Shown: piece by piece, positions 27,116-35,013 of the stretch
How the letters are laid out: each line of letters starts with the position of its first letter
Position numbering within the stretch: the first letter of the stretch is position 1
Assembly (NCBI RefSeq): GCF_001507855.1
Contig: NZ_LGEN01000005.1
Location: 62,001 to 126,000 of the forward strand
From: Halomonas sp. 54_146
Lineage (GTDB): Bacteria; Pseudomonadota; Gammaproteobacteria; Pseudomonadales; Halomonadaceae
Length of the DNA: 64,000 nucleotides
Direction of reading: 5' to 3'
Notes under the pieces: generated by a model
The model's input: the letters and a program-made list of their open reading frames with translations, nothing else
Database searches by the model: none
Told to the model about the DNA's origin: nothing
Position numbers and translations under genes: made by a program

Positions 27116-28309
27116 ATGACCGCACGCACTCACCCTCAACGCTTCGCCTTTATGCGCCTGGCGTTCCGGCCGTTTTTCTTATTAGGGGCGCTGTTTAGTC
27201 TGCTGACACTGCTGGTTTGGCTAGCGTTTTGGCACGGCAATCTATGGCTTACCCCCTACGGCGGCATGCTGTGGTGGCATCAGCACGAAATGCTGTTTGG
27301 CTTTGCCAGTGCCATTATGGCTGGTTTTCTACTAACGGCGGTTCAGAACTGGACGGGGCGCCCTGGCCTTTCTGGCTGGCCACTTTTTGCACTGGTGAGC
27401 CTATGGCTGGCCGCTCGCCTACTGCTTGCATACGCTGCCCACCTACCCGCTGGGTGGCTACTGCTAATTGACGGCGCATTTTTACCGCTGGTGGCACTTG
27501 CCATGGCAATACCGGTCATCGCCGTGAAAATGTGGCGGAATTTAATGTTTGTTCCCGTTCTGCTGGTGCTAGCGTTGAGCAATATCGCCATGCATCTAGG
27601 TGTGATGAACGGCAATGCGCTGTTAATCCGGGAGGCAGGCCACTTAGCGATACTCACCATCACCTTAGTGATGGTGCTGTTAGGGGGCCGCGTTATTCCG
27701 TTTTTTACCTCGCGTAAGCTGGGAGTGCCTCAGCCGGAACGTACACGCTTAATTGAGATCGCCAGTGTGGGCGCCATGTCAGCAGCCGTACTCCTTCAAG
27801 TGGTCATTATGATAAGCGATCTGCGCGCTGGCTCACTGCTGGCAGCGTTAATGCTCATAGCGGCTATCAGCAATGCCTGGCGTTTAAGCCACTGGAAGGG
27901 ATGGCTAAGCTGGAAAGAACCACTGCTTTGGGGGCTACACCTTAGCTATGCATTTATTCCGCTTGGGCTTGCGATGTGGGCGTGGCAGCTCTTCACGGGT
28001 CAGCGGGTAGAAACCGCCCTGCATGCGATTGCCATAGGTAGCATTGGCACGATGATGCTGGCGATGATGTCGCGGGTGTCGTTAGGCCATACCGGGCGCA
28101 CCCTTCGCACGCTGCCGGGGATTGGAGTGGCGTTAGGGGTGCTGCTTATCGCGGCGCTGCTGCGTTCGGTATGGCTGGTGCTCTTTCCGCAATCGAGCCA
28201 TTGGGTGTACAGCGCCGTCATTATTGCCTGGTGTTTTAGCTATTTAGTGTTTGTGTTGCACTACGCTGTACCGCTGTTAAGCGCGCGTGCTGATGGCAAA
28301 GACGGCTAA
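27116..28309 (+). CDS. nnrS: NnrS family haem/copper membrane protein
   Basis: Polytopic membrane protein of the NnrS family, implicated in nitric-oxide tolerance. ATG 27116 (MTARTHPQRFAFMRLAFRPFF) with AAAAGG 7 nt upstream is preferred over the track start 27029; 397 aa. About twelve hydrophobic helices. Family signatures: FRPFFLLGALF, WWHQHEMLFGFASAIMAGFLLTAVQNWTGRPG and GGRVIPFFTSRKLG. Followed 44 bp later by a SirB2-like gene, a pairing also expected in denitrifiers. Confidence 0.93.
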   Translation: MTARTHPQRFAFMRLAFRPFFLLGALFSLLTLLVWLAFWHGNLWLTPYGGMLWWHQHEMLFGFASAIMAGFLLTAVQNWTGRPGLSGWPLFALVSLWLAARLLLAYAAHLPAGWLLLIDGAFLPLVALAMAIPVIAVKMWRNLMFVPVLLVLALSNIAMHLGVMNGNALLIREAGHLAILTITLVMVLLGGRVIPFFTSRKLGVPQPERTRLIEIASVGAMSAAVLLQVVIMISDLRAGSLLAALMLIAAISNAWRLSHWKGWLSWKEPLLWGLHLSYAFIPLGLAMWAWQLFTGQRVETALHAIAIGSIGTMMLAMMSRVSLGHTGRTLRTLPGIGVALGVLLIAALLRSVWLVLFPQSSHWVYSAVIIAWCFSYLVFVLHYAVPLLSARADGKDG

Positions 28310-28353
28310 TCATCGTCAATGGTGAACGCGGCAAACAGCACGGGAGGATGAGG

Positions 28354-28740
28354 GTGATTGAACACTATTTAATACTGAAACATCTGCATATCACTGCGGC
28401 TTATGCCAGCCTGGCATTTTTTGTTCTACGGGCATTTTGGTCGGTGCGGGGAATACCGTTACTGCAAGCGCGCTGGGTTAAAGTCGTCCCCCATGTGATC
28501 GATACCCTACTACTCACATTCGGCGTAACACTGGCCGTTCTACTCAACTTCTGGCCACTACCGCCCTGGCTGAGCGCTAAAATCACCGCGCTGGTGATTT
28601 ACATTTTGCTCGGCACCGTTGCTATCAAACGTGGAAAAACGCCTAAAATTCGTGCCTATGCCGCTGTTGCCGCGGTTTTGGTGTTCGCTTATATAGTTAG
28701 CGCTGCGCTAGAGCGCTCCCCGCTGTCTTGGTTTGGCTAA
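28354..28740 (+). CDS. SirB2-family membrane protein
   Basis: About 128 aa, four hydrophobic helices. The track start ATG 28348 abuts GGGAGG with no spacing, while GTG 28354 lies 6 nt after GGAGG, so GTG is the better start (MIEHYLILKHLH). Family marks: LKHLHITAAYASLAFFVLR, PHVIDTLLLTFG, SAKITALVIYILLGTVAIKR. Function unknown; in many genomes it neighbours NnrS, suggesting a role with NO or haem in the inner membrane. Confidence 0.85.
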   Translation: MIEHYLILKHLHITAAYASLAFFVLRAFWSVRGIPLLQARWVKVVPHVIDTLLLTFGVTLAVLLNFWPLPPWLSAKITALVIYILLGTVAIKRGKTPKIRAYAAVAAVLVFAYIVSAALERSPLSWFG

Positions 28741-28750
28741 GGCATCAACG

Positions 28751-29182
28751 CTAATGTCGAGAGGTGGGTAACATATGAGCCCAGCAAGGCGGAGAAAAGG
28801 GTTCACTGTCACTAGCGTCCTCTTCTGCAAGCGCGGCCAGCGTCGCTTCCTTTAGCATTGGAAGATGCGACTTTTCTATGTGGCGACTGGCGGTGAGTAA
28901 CGTCAGTCGCCCCTGCCGCGCATACGTCATTAGCGGTAGCAAATTATCGGGTGTTATTTCCAGCTCATGACGGTAGCGTGAGTTAAACACTGCTTGGCTA
29001 ATCTGTTGCTGGTGGTAGTCACGGCGTAATTCGGTGGATGGCGCCACTTCCCGACACCATTCATCTAGCGCAAGTGAGCTGTGCGGTTTCCCGCGAGGCC
29101 ATAAACGGTCGGCTAACACCCGAGCGCCATCCTGCTCGTCGATAGGGGCGTATACGCGCTTCAGCCCAATGTGATAAACCAT
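28751..29182 (-). CDS. DUF488 (YeaO-like) family protein
   Basis: 143 aa soluble protein with the family motifs RVYAPIDEQDGARVLADRLWPRG, LDEWCREVAPSTELRRDYH and RGRLTLLTASRH. DUF488 members are small cytosolic proteins of unclear function, often near haem or nitrosative-stress genes. It converges on the SirB2-like gene with a 10-bp gap. The C-terminus carries a variable tail (PCWAHMLPTSRH). Confidence 0.85.
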   Translation of the reverse strand: MVYHIGLKRVYAPIDEQDGARVLADRLWPRGKPHSSLALDEWCREVAPSTELRRDYHQQQISQAVFNSRYRHELEITPDNLLPLMTYARQGRLTLLTASRHIEKSHLPMLKEATLAALAEEDASDSEPFSPPCWAHMLPTSRH

Positions 29183-29291
29183 CGCTCTGTCCCCCTCTTC
29201 GCTGACAATCCCCTATTTGCTGCTACGCTAGAGATATTATCCCATGTGATGCAAAAAACGGTTTAGCCGATGTTCACTGGAGGGCTTAACG

Positions 29292-29858
29292 ATGAAAGTA
29301 ATGGCCTACATGAAAATGCCTTTCAGCTATCACGAAGGGTGGCAAGAACTTAAGGCAAAATCTCCCTCAATTCCTCTGCTGGCATGGTGTGTAGTGCTAC
29401 CTATGTCGCTGCTTCCTCCCGTTATGCTCTACTTTGCAGGCACGCATTATGGCGATGCTTTCATGGCAGGCTTTGCTGACCGCGAGTGGCGGTTCGTCAC
29501 TACTATCCTCTTTCTCGCTGAACTACTGACATTTTTTATCATGGGCTGGGTGATTCACGCCATCGTCAATGGCACGGAGCAGCTCTCCATCAGTTATCAA
29601 GATGCCTACCTGCTGGCGGCGTTGGCCCCTTTACCGCTTTGGGCATCATCAATGGCACTGTGGGTGCCTAACCTGTTCTTTAATACGCTAGTGGCGCTCG
29701 CTGCACTAGTTATCTCTTGCAGTTTGATTTACCACGGCTTACAAGCACTCTGCACTCGCAAAGAGCATGACGTTGTCACGATCTCGGCTACCTATACCAT
29801 TATGTCGGCGGGCATTTTAGGCTGGGGGCTTTTGTTAGCAGTTATTTGGGCTTATTAA
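29292..29858 (+). CDS. Yip1-domain membrane protein
   Basis: 188 aa with five hydrophobic segments (about residues 30-48, 72-92, 108-125, 129-147, 165-185). The YHEGWQELKAKSPS N-terminus and overall layout match bacterial YIP1/DUF1282 proteins. Start ATG has GGAGGG 8 nt upstream. Single gene between divergent DUF488 and convergent hmp. Function unknown. Confidence 0.75.
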   Translation: MKVMAYMKMPFSYHEGWQELKAKSPSIPLLAWCVVLPMSLLPPVMLYFAGTHYGDAFMAGFADREWRFVTTILFLAELLTFFIMGWVIHAIVNGTEQLSISYQDAYLLAALAPLPLWASSMALWVPNLFFNTLVALAALVISCSLIYHGLQALCTRKEHDVVTISATYTIMSAGILGWGLLLAVIWAY

Positions 29859-29895
29859 GCGGGGATAGGCTGACAGTGAAAGTCGGTATCGACAA

Positions 29896-29920
29896 GGGAG
29901 CTCAGCTTGTTTGAGCTCCC
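29896..29920. terminator. Convergent terminator between Yip1 gene and hmp
   Basis: Perfect 9-bp stem GGGAGCTCA / TGAGCTCCC, loop GCTTGTT, followed on plus by a weakly T-rich run (TCCTACTTTC). Confidence 0.65.
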
Positions 29921-29962
29921 TCCTACTTTCTCTATCGCCAATGCTCAGCAGAATCCTGCGAG

Positions 29963-31132
29963 TTACGCCGCATTTAGGGCTTCGGCGGGGCCAAAGTGCT
30001 CAAAGTGTCGCTTCGAAGCAGGTACACCCAAGCGCGCAAGCTCTTGATTAATGAGCGCCATAAAGCCGTGTGGCCCGACAAAATAGCAGCGAGCCTGAGC
30101 TGGCAGGTAGTCCGCTAGCAGGCTCCCGTTAATGCGCCCTTGATGATCTCCGCCCGCCTCGTTTTCGTAGATGGTAATAGTGTTCAACTGGGCGGGGTAT
30201 TCGCTGCCTAACGCCGCTAACACGTCGGTAAAGGCGTGGTGTTCGGCATCCAGCGCGGCATGCAGGTAAGTAACGCTGCGCCCCTGTTCAAGCGCCTGCT
30301 TGGCAATCGGCAGCAAGGGCGTTTGACCGACGCCCCCGCTAATCAGCATTAACGGCTCTTGATCGCCGGCCAAGATTAACTCACCCGCTGGCGGCAGCAG
30401 TTCGATGGTGTCGCCTACGCTAAGCTGATCATGAAAAAAGCGGCTTGCGACTCCCTCGGCTTCCCGCTTGATAGAAAGCCGATAGGAGCGCCCGTTGGGT
30501 ACATCTGAAAGGCTATAGTGGCGGTAAACCGGCTGGCCATCGATGGTGAGTTTGACACCGATATATTGCCCGGGAAGGTGCGCGGCAACCTGGCCACCAT
30601 CTTCAGGTTCGAGGATAAACGAGCGAATCACGCGGCTTTCCTGGTGGGTATTCGCAATACGAAAACGCCGTGTACCGCGCCAGCCACCGGGCTGCTGCTC
30701 AAACGTTTGGTAGCGCTGCTTTTCAAGGCTTATTAGCAGGTCAGCCAACTCTTGATACAGCGCACTCCAGGCATCGGCCACTTCCGGCGTGACCGCATCG
30801 CCCAGCACGTCACCAATCGCCGCCATCAAACACTCACCCACAATAGGGTATTGGTCGGGCTGGATATCCAGGGAGACGTGCTTATTCACCACGATTTCCA
30901 GCGTCTCTCTCGCTTTCTGTGGTGAATGGCGTAGCTGCACGTAGGCAAGAATCATCCCTGCCAGTGCGCGGGGCTGACCGCCATTTTGTTGGTGTGCCTG
31001 ATTAAACAGTGGCTTCACCTGCGGGTAACGCTCAAACATCAGCGGGTAAAAGCGCTGGGTAATCGCGTCTAGATGCTCAGCAACAACAGGTGCTGTGGTT
31101 TGAACAATCTCTTCCTGAATGGGTGTTAACAT
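29963..31132 (-). CDS. hmp: Flavohaemoglobin / nitric oxide dioxygenase
   Basis: Converts NO and O2 to nitrate with NAD(P)H. 389 aa. Globin domain residues 1-140 with proximal-His helix NKHVSLDIQPDQYPIVGE, then the ferredoxin-reductase-like FAD module (RHYSLSD near 205, the FAD-binding RxYS motif) and the NAD module (LISGGVGQTPLLP near 268). The C-terminal FEHFGP is typical. Divergent from nsrR, with a candidate NsrR operator 12 nt upstream of its ATG. Confidence 0.96.
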   Translation of the reverse strand: MLTPIQEEIVQTTAPVVAEHLDAITQRFYPLMFERYPQVKPLFNQAHQQNGGQPRALAGMILAYVQLRHSPQKARETLEIVVNKHVSLDIQPDQYPIVGECLMAAIGDVLGDAVTPEVADAWSALYQELADLLISLEKQRYQTFEQQPGGWRGTRRFRIANTHQESRVIRSFILEPEDGGQVAAHLPGQYIGVKLTIDGQPVYRHYSLSDVPNGRSYRLSIKREAEGVASRFFHDQLSVGDTIELLPPAGELILAGDQEPLMLISGGVGQTPLLPIAKQALEQGRSVTYLHAALDAEHHAFTDVLAALGSEYPAQLNTITIYENEAGGDHQGRINGSLLADYLPAQARCYFVGPHGFMALINQELARLGVPASKRHFEHFGPAEALNAA

Positions 31133-31143
31133 GTGCGCCTCAT

Positions 31144-31174
31144 AAGGAATATTTTAAATACATCTTTAAAATAT
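31144..31174. promoter_or_regulatory. Candidate NsrR operator in the hmp-nsrR intergenic region
   Basis: A perfect NsrR half-site AAATACATCTT (31156-31166) pairs with a degenerate half AAGGAATATTT (31144-31154) at the standard 1-bp spacing. Overlapping it is a perfect 10-bp inverted repeat ATATTTTAAA / TTTAAAATAT with a 6-bp spacer. Located 12 nt upstream of the hmp start. Confidence 0.75.
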
Positions 31175-31269
31175 CAAGCTTTGCGCTCAGCGTAAACAGA
31201 CATCGAATATCATTTCCGCACGCCTGTGCACACCGTACAATGGCGTTTTACTTAGGTTGATGGCTCTCT

Positions 31270-31722
31270 ATGCACTTAACTCGCTATACCGATTACGCCA
31301 TTCGCGTTCTTCTCTACCTCGCGGTGAAGGGTGAAGAGCGCACCACAATCAATGAGATAGCGCAGACATTTTCCATCTCACGCAATCACTTGATGAAGAT
31401 TGTTCAAGAGCTTAATCAGAAAGGATATCTCACCGCCATACGCGGTAAACATGGCGGGTTACTGCTTGGCCGCCCACCAGAAACGATTTTACTGGGGGCT
31501 TTGGTTCGAGACACCGAACATGAGATGGCGCTGGTGGAGTGTTTTCGCGAGGACAATAAATGCGTTATTACGCCCTCTTGCCGCTTGCAGCCAATTTTGG
31601 CGGAAGCGCTGTCGGCATTTTTCAACGTCTTGGATCACTATACGCTTGCCGACCTGCTAACCGGCCGAGCATCACAGCTCTCAACGCTGATGCGTATTCC
31701 CACCCTCAACGTTTCCCACTAG
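31270..31722 (+). CDS. nsrR: NsrR, Rrf2-family nitric-oxide-sensing repressor
   Basis: 150 aa. N-terminal winged HTH (HLTRYTDYAIRVLLYLA, INEIAQTFSISRNHLMKIVQEL, GKHGGLLLGRP). The Fe-S ligands are three Cys in CFREDNKCVITPSC (C-x6-C-x5-C, about residues 91-104), which distinguishes NsrR from IscR. NO destroys the cluster and releases repression. Divergent from hmp, its classic target. Confidence 0.93.
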   Translation: MHLTRYTDYAIRVLLYLAVKGEERTTINEIAQTFSISRNHLMKIVQELNQKGYLTAIRGKHGGLLLGRPPETILLGALVRDTEHEMALVECFREDNKCVITPSCRLQPILAEALSAFFNVLDHYTLADLLTGRASQLSTLMRIPTLNVSH

Positions 31723-31792
31723 CCGCTCGATTGTAAACGTCTGTGGTATACAGGTAGCGCTTTGCAATGTTCATGCTCTATTAAATGCTGGC

Positions 31793-31818
31793 TACCTATT
31801 AAGAAGCATTATACTTAT
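31793..31818 (+). promoter_or_regulatory. Two NarL-type heptamers upstream of the NarL-like gene
   Basis: TACCTAT (31793-31799) and TACTTAT (31812-31818) both match TACYYMT, 19 bp apart, about 115-140 nt before the regulator start. Suggests autoregulation; short motifs can arise by chance. Confidence 0.4.
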
Positions 31819-31931
31819 TACCATTTAGATGCCGAGCTGATGGTTAAAAACCGCTCAACCGGCGGTGCTGGCGTATACCTCAACTTCACCCCGAAAACAG
31901 AACGACTCATCAAGACAGGGAATGGATAACT

Positions 31932-32597
31932 ATGTCTAGCGCAACTCCTGATCAAATCGCCACTATCATGGTTATTGACGACCACCCGCTGCTGCGCCGT
32001 GGGGTTCGCCAACTCCTGGAAATGGAAGACGACCTGACGTTGATATTTGATACCGGCTCGCCTCAAGAAGGCATTGAAAAGGCCGTTGCGCTAGAGCCCG
32101 ATATGCTGCTGCTTGACCTTAATATGCCGGTAATCAACGGGCTCGAAACCCTTAAACAATTGCGTGACGGGGGCTATTGCGGCCGAATCATCATGTATAC
32201 GGTTTCTGACCAGGAGGACGATGTAGTTGATGCACTGCGCGGCGGTGCCGATGGCTACCTGCTCAAAGATATGGAACCGGAAGATATGGTACGCCAGCTT
32301 CGCCAGGCGGCTAAAGGGCGCATGGTCATTAGCGAAAACTTAACGGCGCTGCTGGCTGAGGCGCTGCGTAATCAGCGCACTTCCCCGCCAACTCAATCAG
32401 TGGATACGCTGACTCAGCGCGAAAAAGAGATCTTAGCGGAACTAGCCGCGGGCATGTCGAACAAGCTTATCGCCCGCAAGCTGGATATTACCGAAGGAAC
32501 CGTCAAGGTACACGTGAAGCACTTATTGAAAAAGTTACACCTGCGTTCCCGGGTGGAAGCAGCCGTATGGGCAGTTCAAGAAGGGCTTAACCGGTAG
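31932..32597 (+). CDS. narL: NarL/FixJ-family response regulator
   Basis: 221 aa. Receiver domain with MVIDDHPLLRRGVRQLL, phospho-Asp in MLLLDLNMPVINGLE and Lys in YLLKDMEPEDM; then a LuxR-type HTH (LTQREKEILAELAAGMSNKLIARKLDITEGTVKVHVKHLLKKL). Sequence is very close in style to nitrate-responsive NarL. No NarX/NarQ sensor lies in the window, so the partner is elsewhere. Downstream is a haem-protein gene with an FNR-like box, supporting an anaerobic/nitrate role. Confidence 0.85.
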   Translation: MSSATPDQIATIMVIDDHPLLRRGVRQLLEMEDDLTLIFDTGSPQEGIEKAVALEPDMLLLDLNMPVINGLETLKQLRDGGYCGRIIMYTVSDQEDDVVDALRGGADGYLLKDMEPEDMVRQLRQAAKGRMVISENLTALLAEALRNQRTSPPTQSVDTLTQREKEILAELAAGMSNKLIARKLDITEGTVKVHVKHLLKKLHLRSRVEAAVWAVQEGLNR

Positions 32598-32697
32598 CAA
32601 GCCGTTGATTCTAAGTGGATACCCCTAAGGTATGGAAATATTATTGCCAATACTACTCGGAAGTGTGATGTATCTGTGGCGTGTTGTCGCACTAATA

Positions 32698-32711
32698 TTG
32701 ATCAATATCAG
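32698..32711 (+). promoter_or_regulatory. FNR/ANR-type box upstream of the ethylbenzene-dehydrogenase-like gene
   Basis: TTGAT-CAAT-ATCAG matches 9 of 10 conserved positions of TTGAT-N4-ATCAA. A CATACT -10-like element lies about 26 bp downstream, giving a class II-like geometry, and the gene starts about 73 nt after the box. Confidence 0.7.
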
Positions 32712-32783
32712 GGCATACTTTTTAGGTGTGGCCATACTGACGGAGGACAATCAATAAATTTGCCCTTCAGAGCAGGAGTTCAC

Positions 32784-34226
32784 ATGGGAACACGTAATAA
32801 GAGAGCAGGTCCTTGGCTGGTTCTCGGGCTGCCGATCGCCCTCGGGCTGGCCTGGATCACCCAAGGCAGCGGGGTGATCGAAAATGACCTTGAGCGCAAT
32901 ATTTACATCCCCGAAGAGCTGACCATGCCGCTGCAGGTGCAGGCTGCCCACAATGGCGAACAGATCTTCTTCCGCTATCGCTGGCCGGCATCGCAGCCCC
33001 ATGTTTATCACGACATGCTGCGCTACGAGGACGGCGAGTGGATTCGCCACGGCCGCTCGGTGCCAGGGCCTGACCCCGACGGCACCTACGAAGACCGGGT
33101 CGCCATGTTGGTAGATGACGGTGGCGTGCCCCAGTTCAGCCGCTATGGCGGCTACATCACCGTTGGCAACCAGATGCGCTTCTTCACCAACTCCGCGTCA
33201 CCGGCTGACGTACAAGCGCACCCGCATTTGGGTGAGCAGCTAGGCCAGAGCGACGTGCGCAAGTATCTGCCGGCCACGCGAACGGATCAGAACGACTGGC
33301 GCAGCGTGGTGGATGCCGACGTACTGACGACACAGCGCGAGGCCGGCTATTTCCTCGACCTCTGGCACTGGCGCGCAGGGCGCTCCAATGCTGTTAATGC
33401 CTCGGATGACCAGTGGATCGGCGAGTATCGCAACAGTGATGCCGGCACGGGCCCTTACACCACCAACTGGGACGGCGACACCAACCAGCCTCGCTGGATG
33501 CTCGACCCTGAGCAGACCGGTCAGCGCGCCCTGCGCTGGGAAGACGTGACCTCTGGGCAGGTCGATTTCGACGGCCTTTATTTCCTGTCGGAAAACAATC
33601 GGACCGATTTCGACCCTGACCACGACTGGCAAAACGGCGATGTCATCCCGAGACGGCTACTGCGCCAACCTGACGGCTCCCGCGGCGACATCACGGTGAA
33701 CGCAGGCCCCGCGCGTTGGGAAGACGGCTACTGGGACGTGACTCTGATGCGGGACATGGATACCCGAAGCCCGTTGGACGACAAAGCGTTCCGGGAACAG
33801 GGCGTTTATGATATTGCCATCGGCGTTTACCGCAACGCTACCGGCAGCCGCTGGCATTACGTGTCTCATCCTTACACGGTGGGCCTTGGGCGCGAAGCAG
33901 ACTTTCAGGCGATGGCCTTTGAAGGCGACTCGCCGGATTGGTCGTCTGACTGGTTCGACATGACCCTCTTCTACCCCGGTCAGGTCGATTGGCCGCTGCT
34001 GATCAGCCGCGCCCATGCTGGTGCCGAGGACATCGCCCAGGGCACCCCGGTGCGGGCGCGCCACAGCGAAAAACAGCTTGCCCTATACGGCGTGGAGATG
34101 GAATTTAACGACGCCATTACCAGCCGCTGGATGATGACGCTAATAGCGGGCCTAATCGCCATGCTCGGCGTGGCTATCGCCCTGCTGCCCGCCTTCCGCC
34201 AAACTCGCCAAGGAGACCGCTCATGA
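32784..34226 (+). CDS. Ethylbenzene-dehydrogenase-related haem protein with C-terminal membrane anchor
   Basis: 480 aa from ATG 32784 (AGGAG 5 nt upstream); the longer track ORF lacks support. N-terminal hydrophobic signal/anchor (WLVLGLPIALGLAWI), then a long EB_dh-type haem-b-binding domain (PLQVQAAHNGEQIFFRYRW, DGYWDVTLMRDMDT, VYDIAIGVYRNATGSRWHYVS), and a final membrane helix (MMTLIAGLIAMLGVAIALLPAF). This domain is the gamma subunit of DMSO-reductase-type enzymes, but no molybdenum subunit is present here. Overlaps the next gene by 4 bp (ATGA). Codon usage is visibly GC-richer than nsrR/narL. Confidence 0.8.
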   Translation: MGTRNKRAGPWLVLGLPIALGLAWITQGSGVIENDLERNIYIPEELTMPLQVQAAHNGEQIFFRYRWPASQPHVYHDMLRYEDGEWIRHGRSVPGPDPDGTYEDRVAMLVDDGGVPQFSRYGGYITVGNQMRFFTNSASPADVQAHPHLGEQLGQSDVRKYLPATRTDQNDWRSVVDADVLTTQREAGYFLDLWHWRAGRSNAVNASDDQWIGEYRNSDAGTGPYTTNWDGDTNQPRWMLDPEQTGQRALRWEDVTSGQVDFDGLYFLSENNRTDFDPDHDWQNGDVIPRRLLRQPDGSRGDITVNAGPARWEDGYWDVTLMRDMDTRSPLDDKAFREQGVYDIAIGVYRNATGSRWHYVSHPYTVGLGREADFQAMAFEGDSPDWSSDWFDMTLFYPGQVDWPLLISRAHAGAEDIAQGTPVRARHSEKQLALYGVEMEFNDAITSRWMMTLIAGLIAMLGVAIALLPAFRQTRQGDRS

Positions 34227-34774
34227 ACGGCACCCATGCCATGCTCTCCCACTTTCCGGTGGGCTTCTGGGCACTTGCCACTCTGATGATCCTGGTTGGT
34301 GCTTTCATGACCGGCCGCTTGGCCGAAATCAGCCGCGCCGCTTTGCTGCCGGTGCTGGTGCTTAGCCTGCTGGGGGCACTCGCCGCCATCGCCATTGGGT
34401 TGATTGTTTGGCCGATGGCCGCCAACCTGACCAGCCCGCTGGCGCGCAACCATATCCTAATGTCCTTTTGGTCGCTGGGCATCTACGCCGTGATAACCGT
34501 GCTGGTATGGAAAGCCGGTGATACAGCCTTCGACGACGCTCGCCGTTGGGCGCTGGTGATCTTGGCGCTGACCGGTGGCCTGATGTTCTCGGCGGCCGGC
34601 ACCCTGGGCGGCCACCTTGCGGGTTCTACCACCGCTTTTTCCAAGGTGCTGGGCCTGATGGGTTGGGAGGTCTACACCACCTTCTATAGCCCACTGTGGG
34701 TTATTGCCATCATGGTGCTCATCGGCATTGCCCTGGGGGCACTCGGCATTATGAGCCAGCGCCGAACCGGCTGA
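34223..34774 (+). CDS. DUF2231-like four/five-helix membrane protein, partner of the EB_dh protein
   Basis: 183 aa, almost entirely membrane-embedded. It opens with MNGTHAMLSHFPVGFWALATL, matching the HxxxxHFP start of DUF2231 proteins, and has a later GGHLAG like the DUF2231 GGxLV motif; the His residues are plausible haem or metal ligands. AGGAGA lies 6 nt before ATG, and the start codon overlaps the upstream stop, so the two proteins are translationally coupled and probably form a complex. Function unknown. Confidence 0.75.
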   Translation: MNGTHAMLSHFPVGFWALATLMILVGAFMTGRLAEISRAALLPVLVLSLLGALAAIAIGLIVWPMAANLTSPLARNHILMSFWSLGIYAVITVLVWKAGDTAFDDARRWALVILALTGGLMFSAAGTLGGHLAGSTTAFSKVLGLMGWEVYTTFYSPLWVIAIMVLIGIALGALGIMSQRRTG

Positions 34775-34798
34775 TATTAATGCCAGTGGCTATAAAAG

Positions 34799-34824
34799 AA
34801 GGGGCTCGCTTTAGCGAGCCCCTT
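34799..34824 (+). terminator. Terminator after the EB_dh/DUF2231 unit
   Basis: Perfect inverted repeat AAGGGGCTCGCT / AGCGAGCCCCTT with minimal loop TT (effective loop CTTTAG), 25 nt after the stop; T tract is weak. Confidence 0.75.
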
Positions 34825-35013
34825 GCCGTTTAGCGCACGTTTTTCAAGGGTAAATGTACTAACTTGGCTATAGATTTTTTCAATCGACCCAATAAAATTT
34901 ACTATTGCCATTCGTTAAAGTGAACTGCATGATGCAGGTATGTTTTGCCATGATTGAACAGCAATAAGCAACAAAAGCCGCTGGGCAGCAGTACGTACAT
35001 TAGAGATTACCTC

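Noticed and set aside
34954-35013. TTG start of the GGDEF-EAL ORF
   Set aside because: No ribosome site; ATG 35014 is in frame and preferred, though its own ribosome site is weak.
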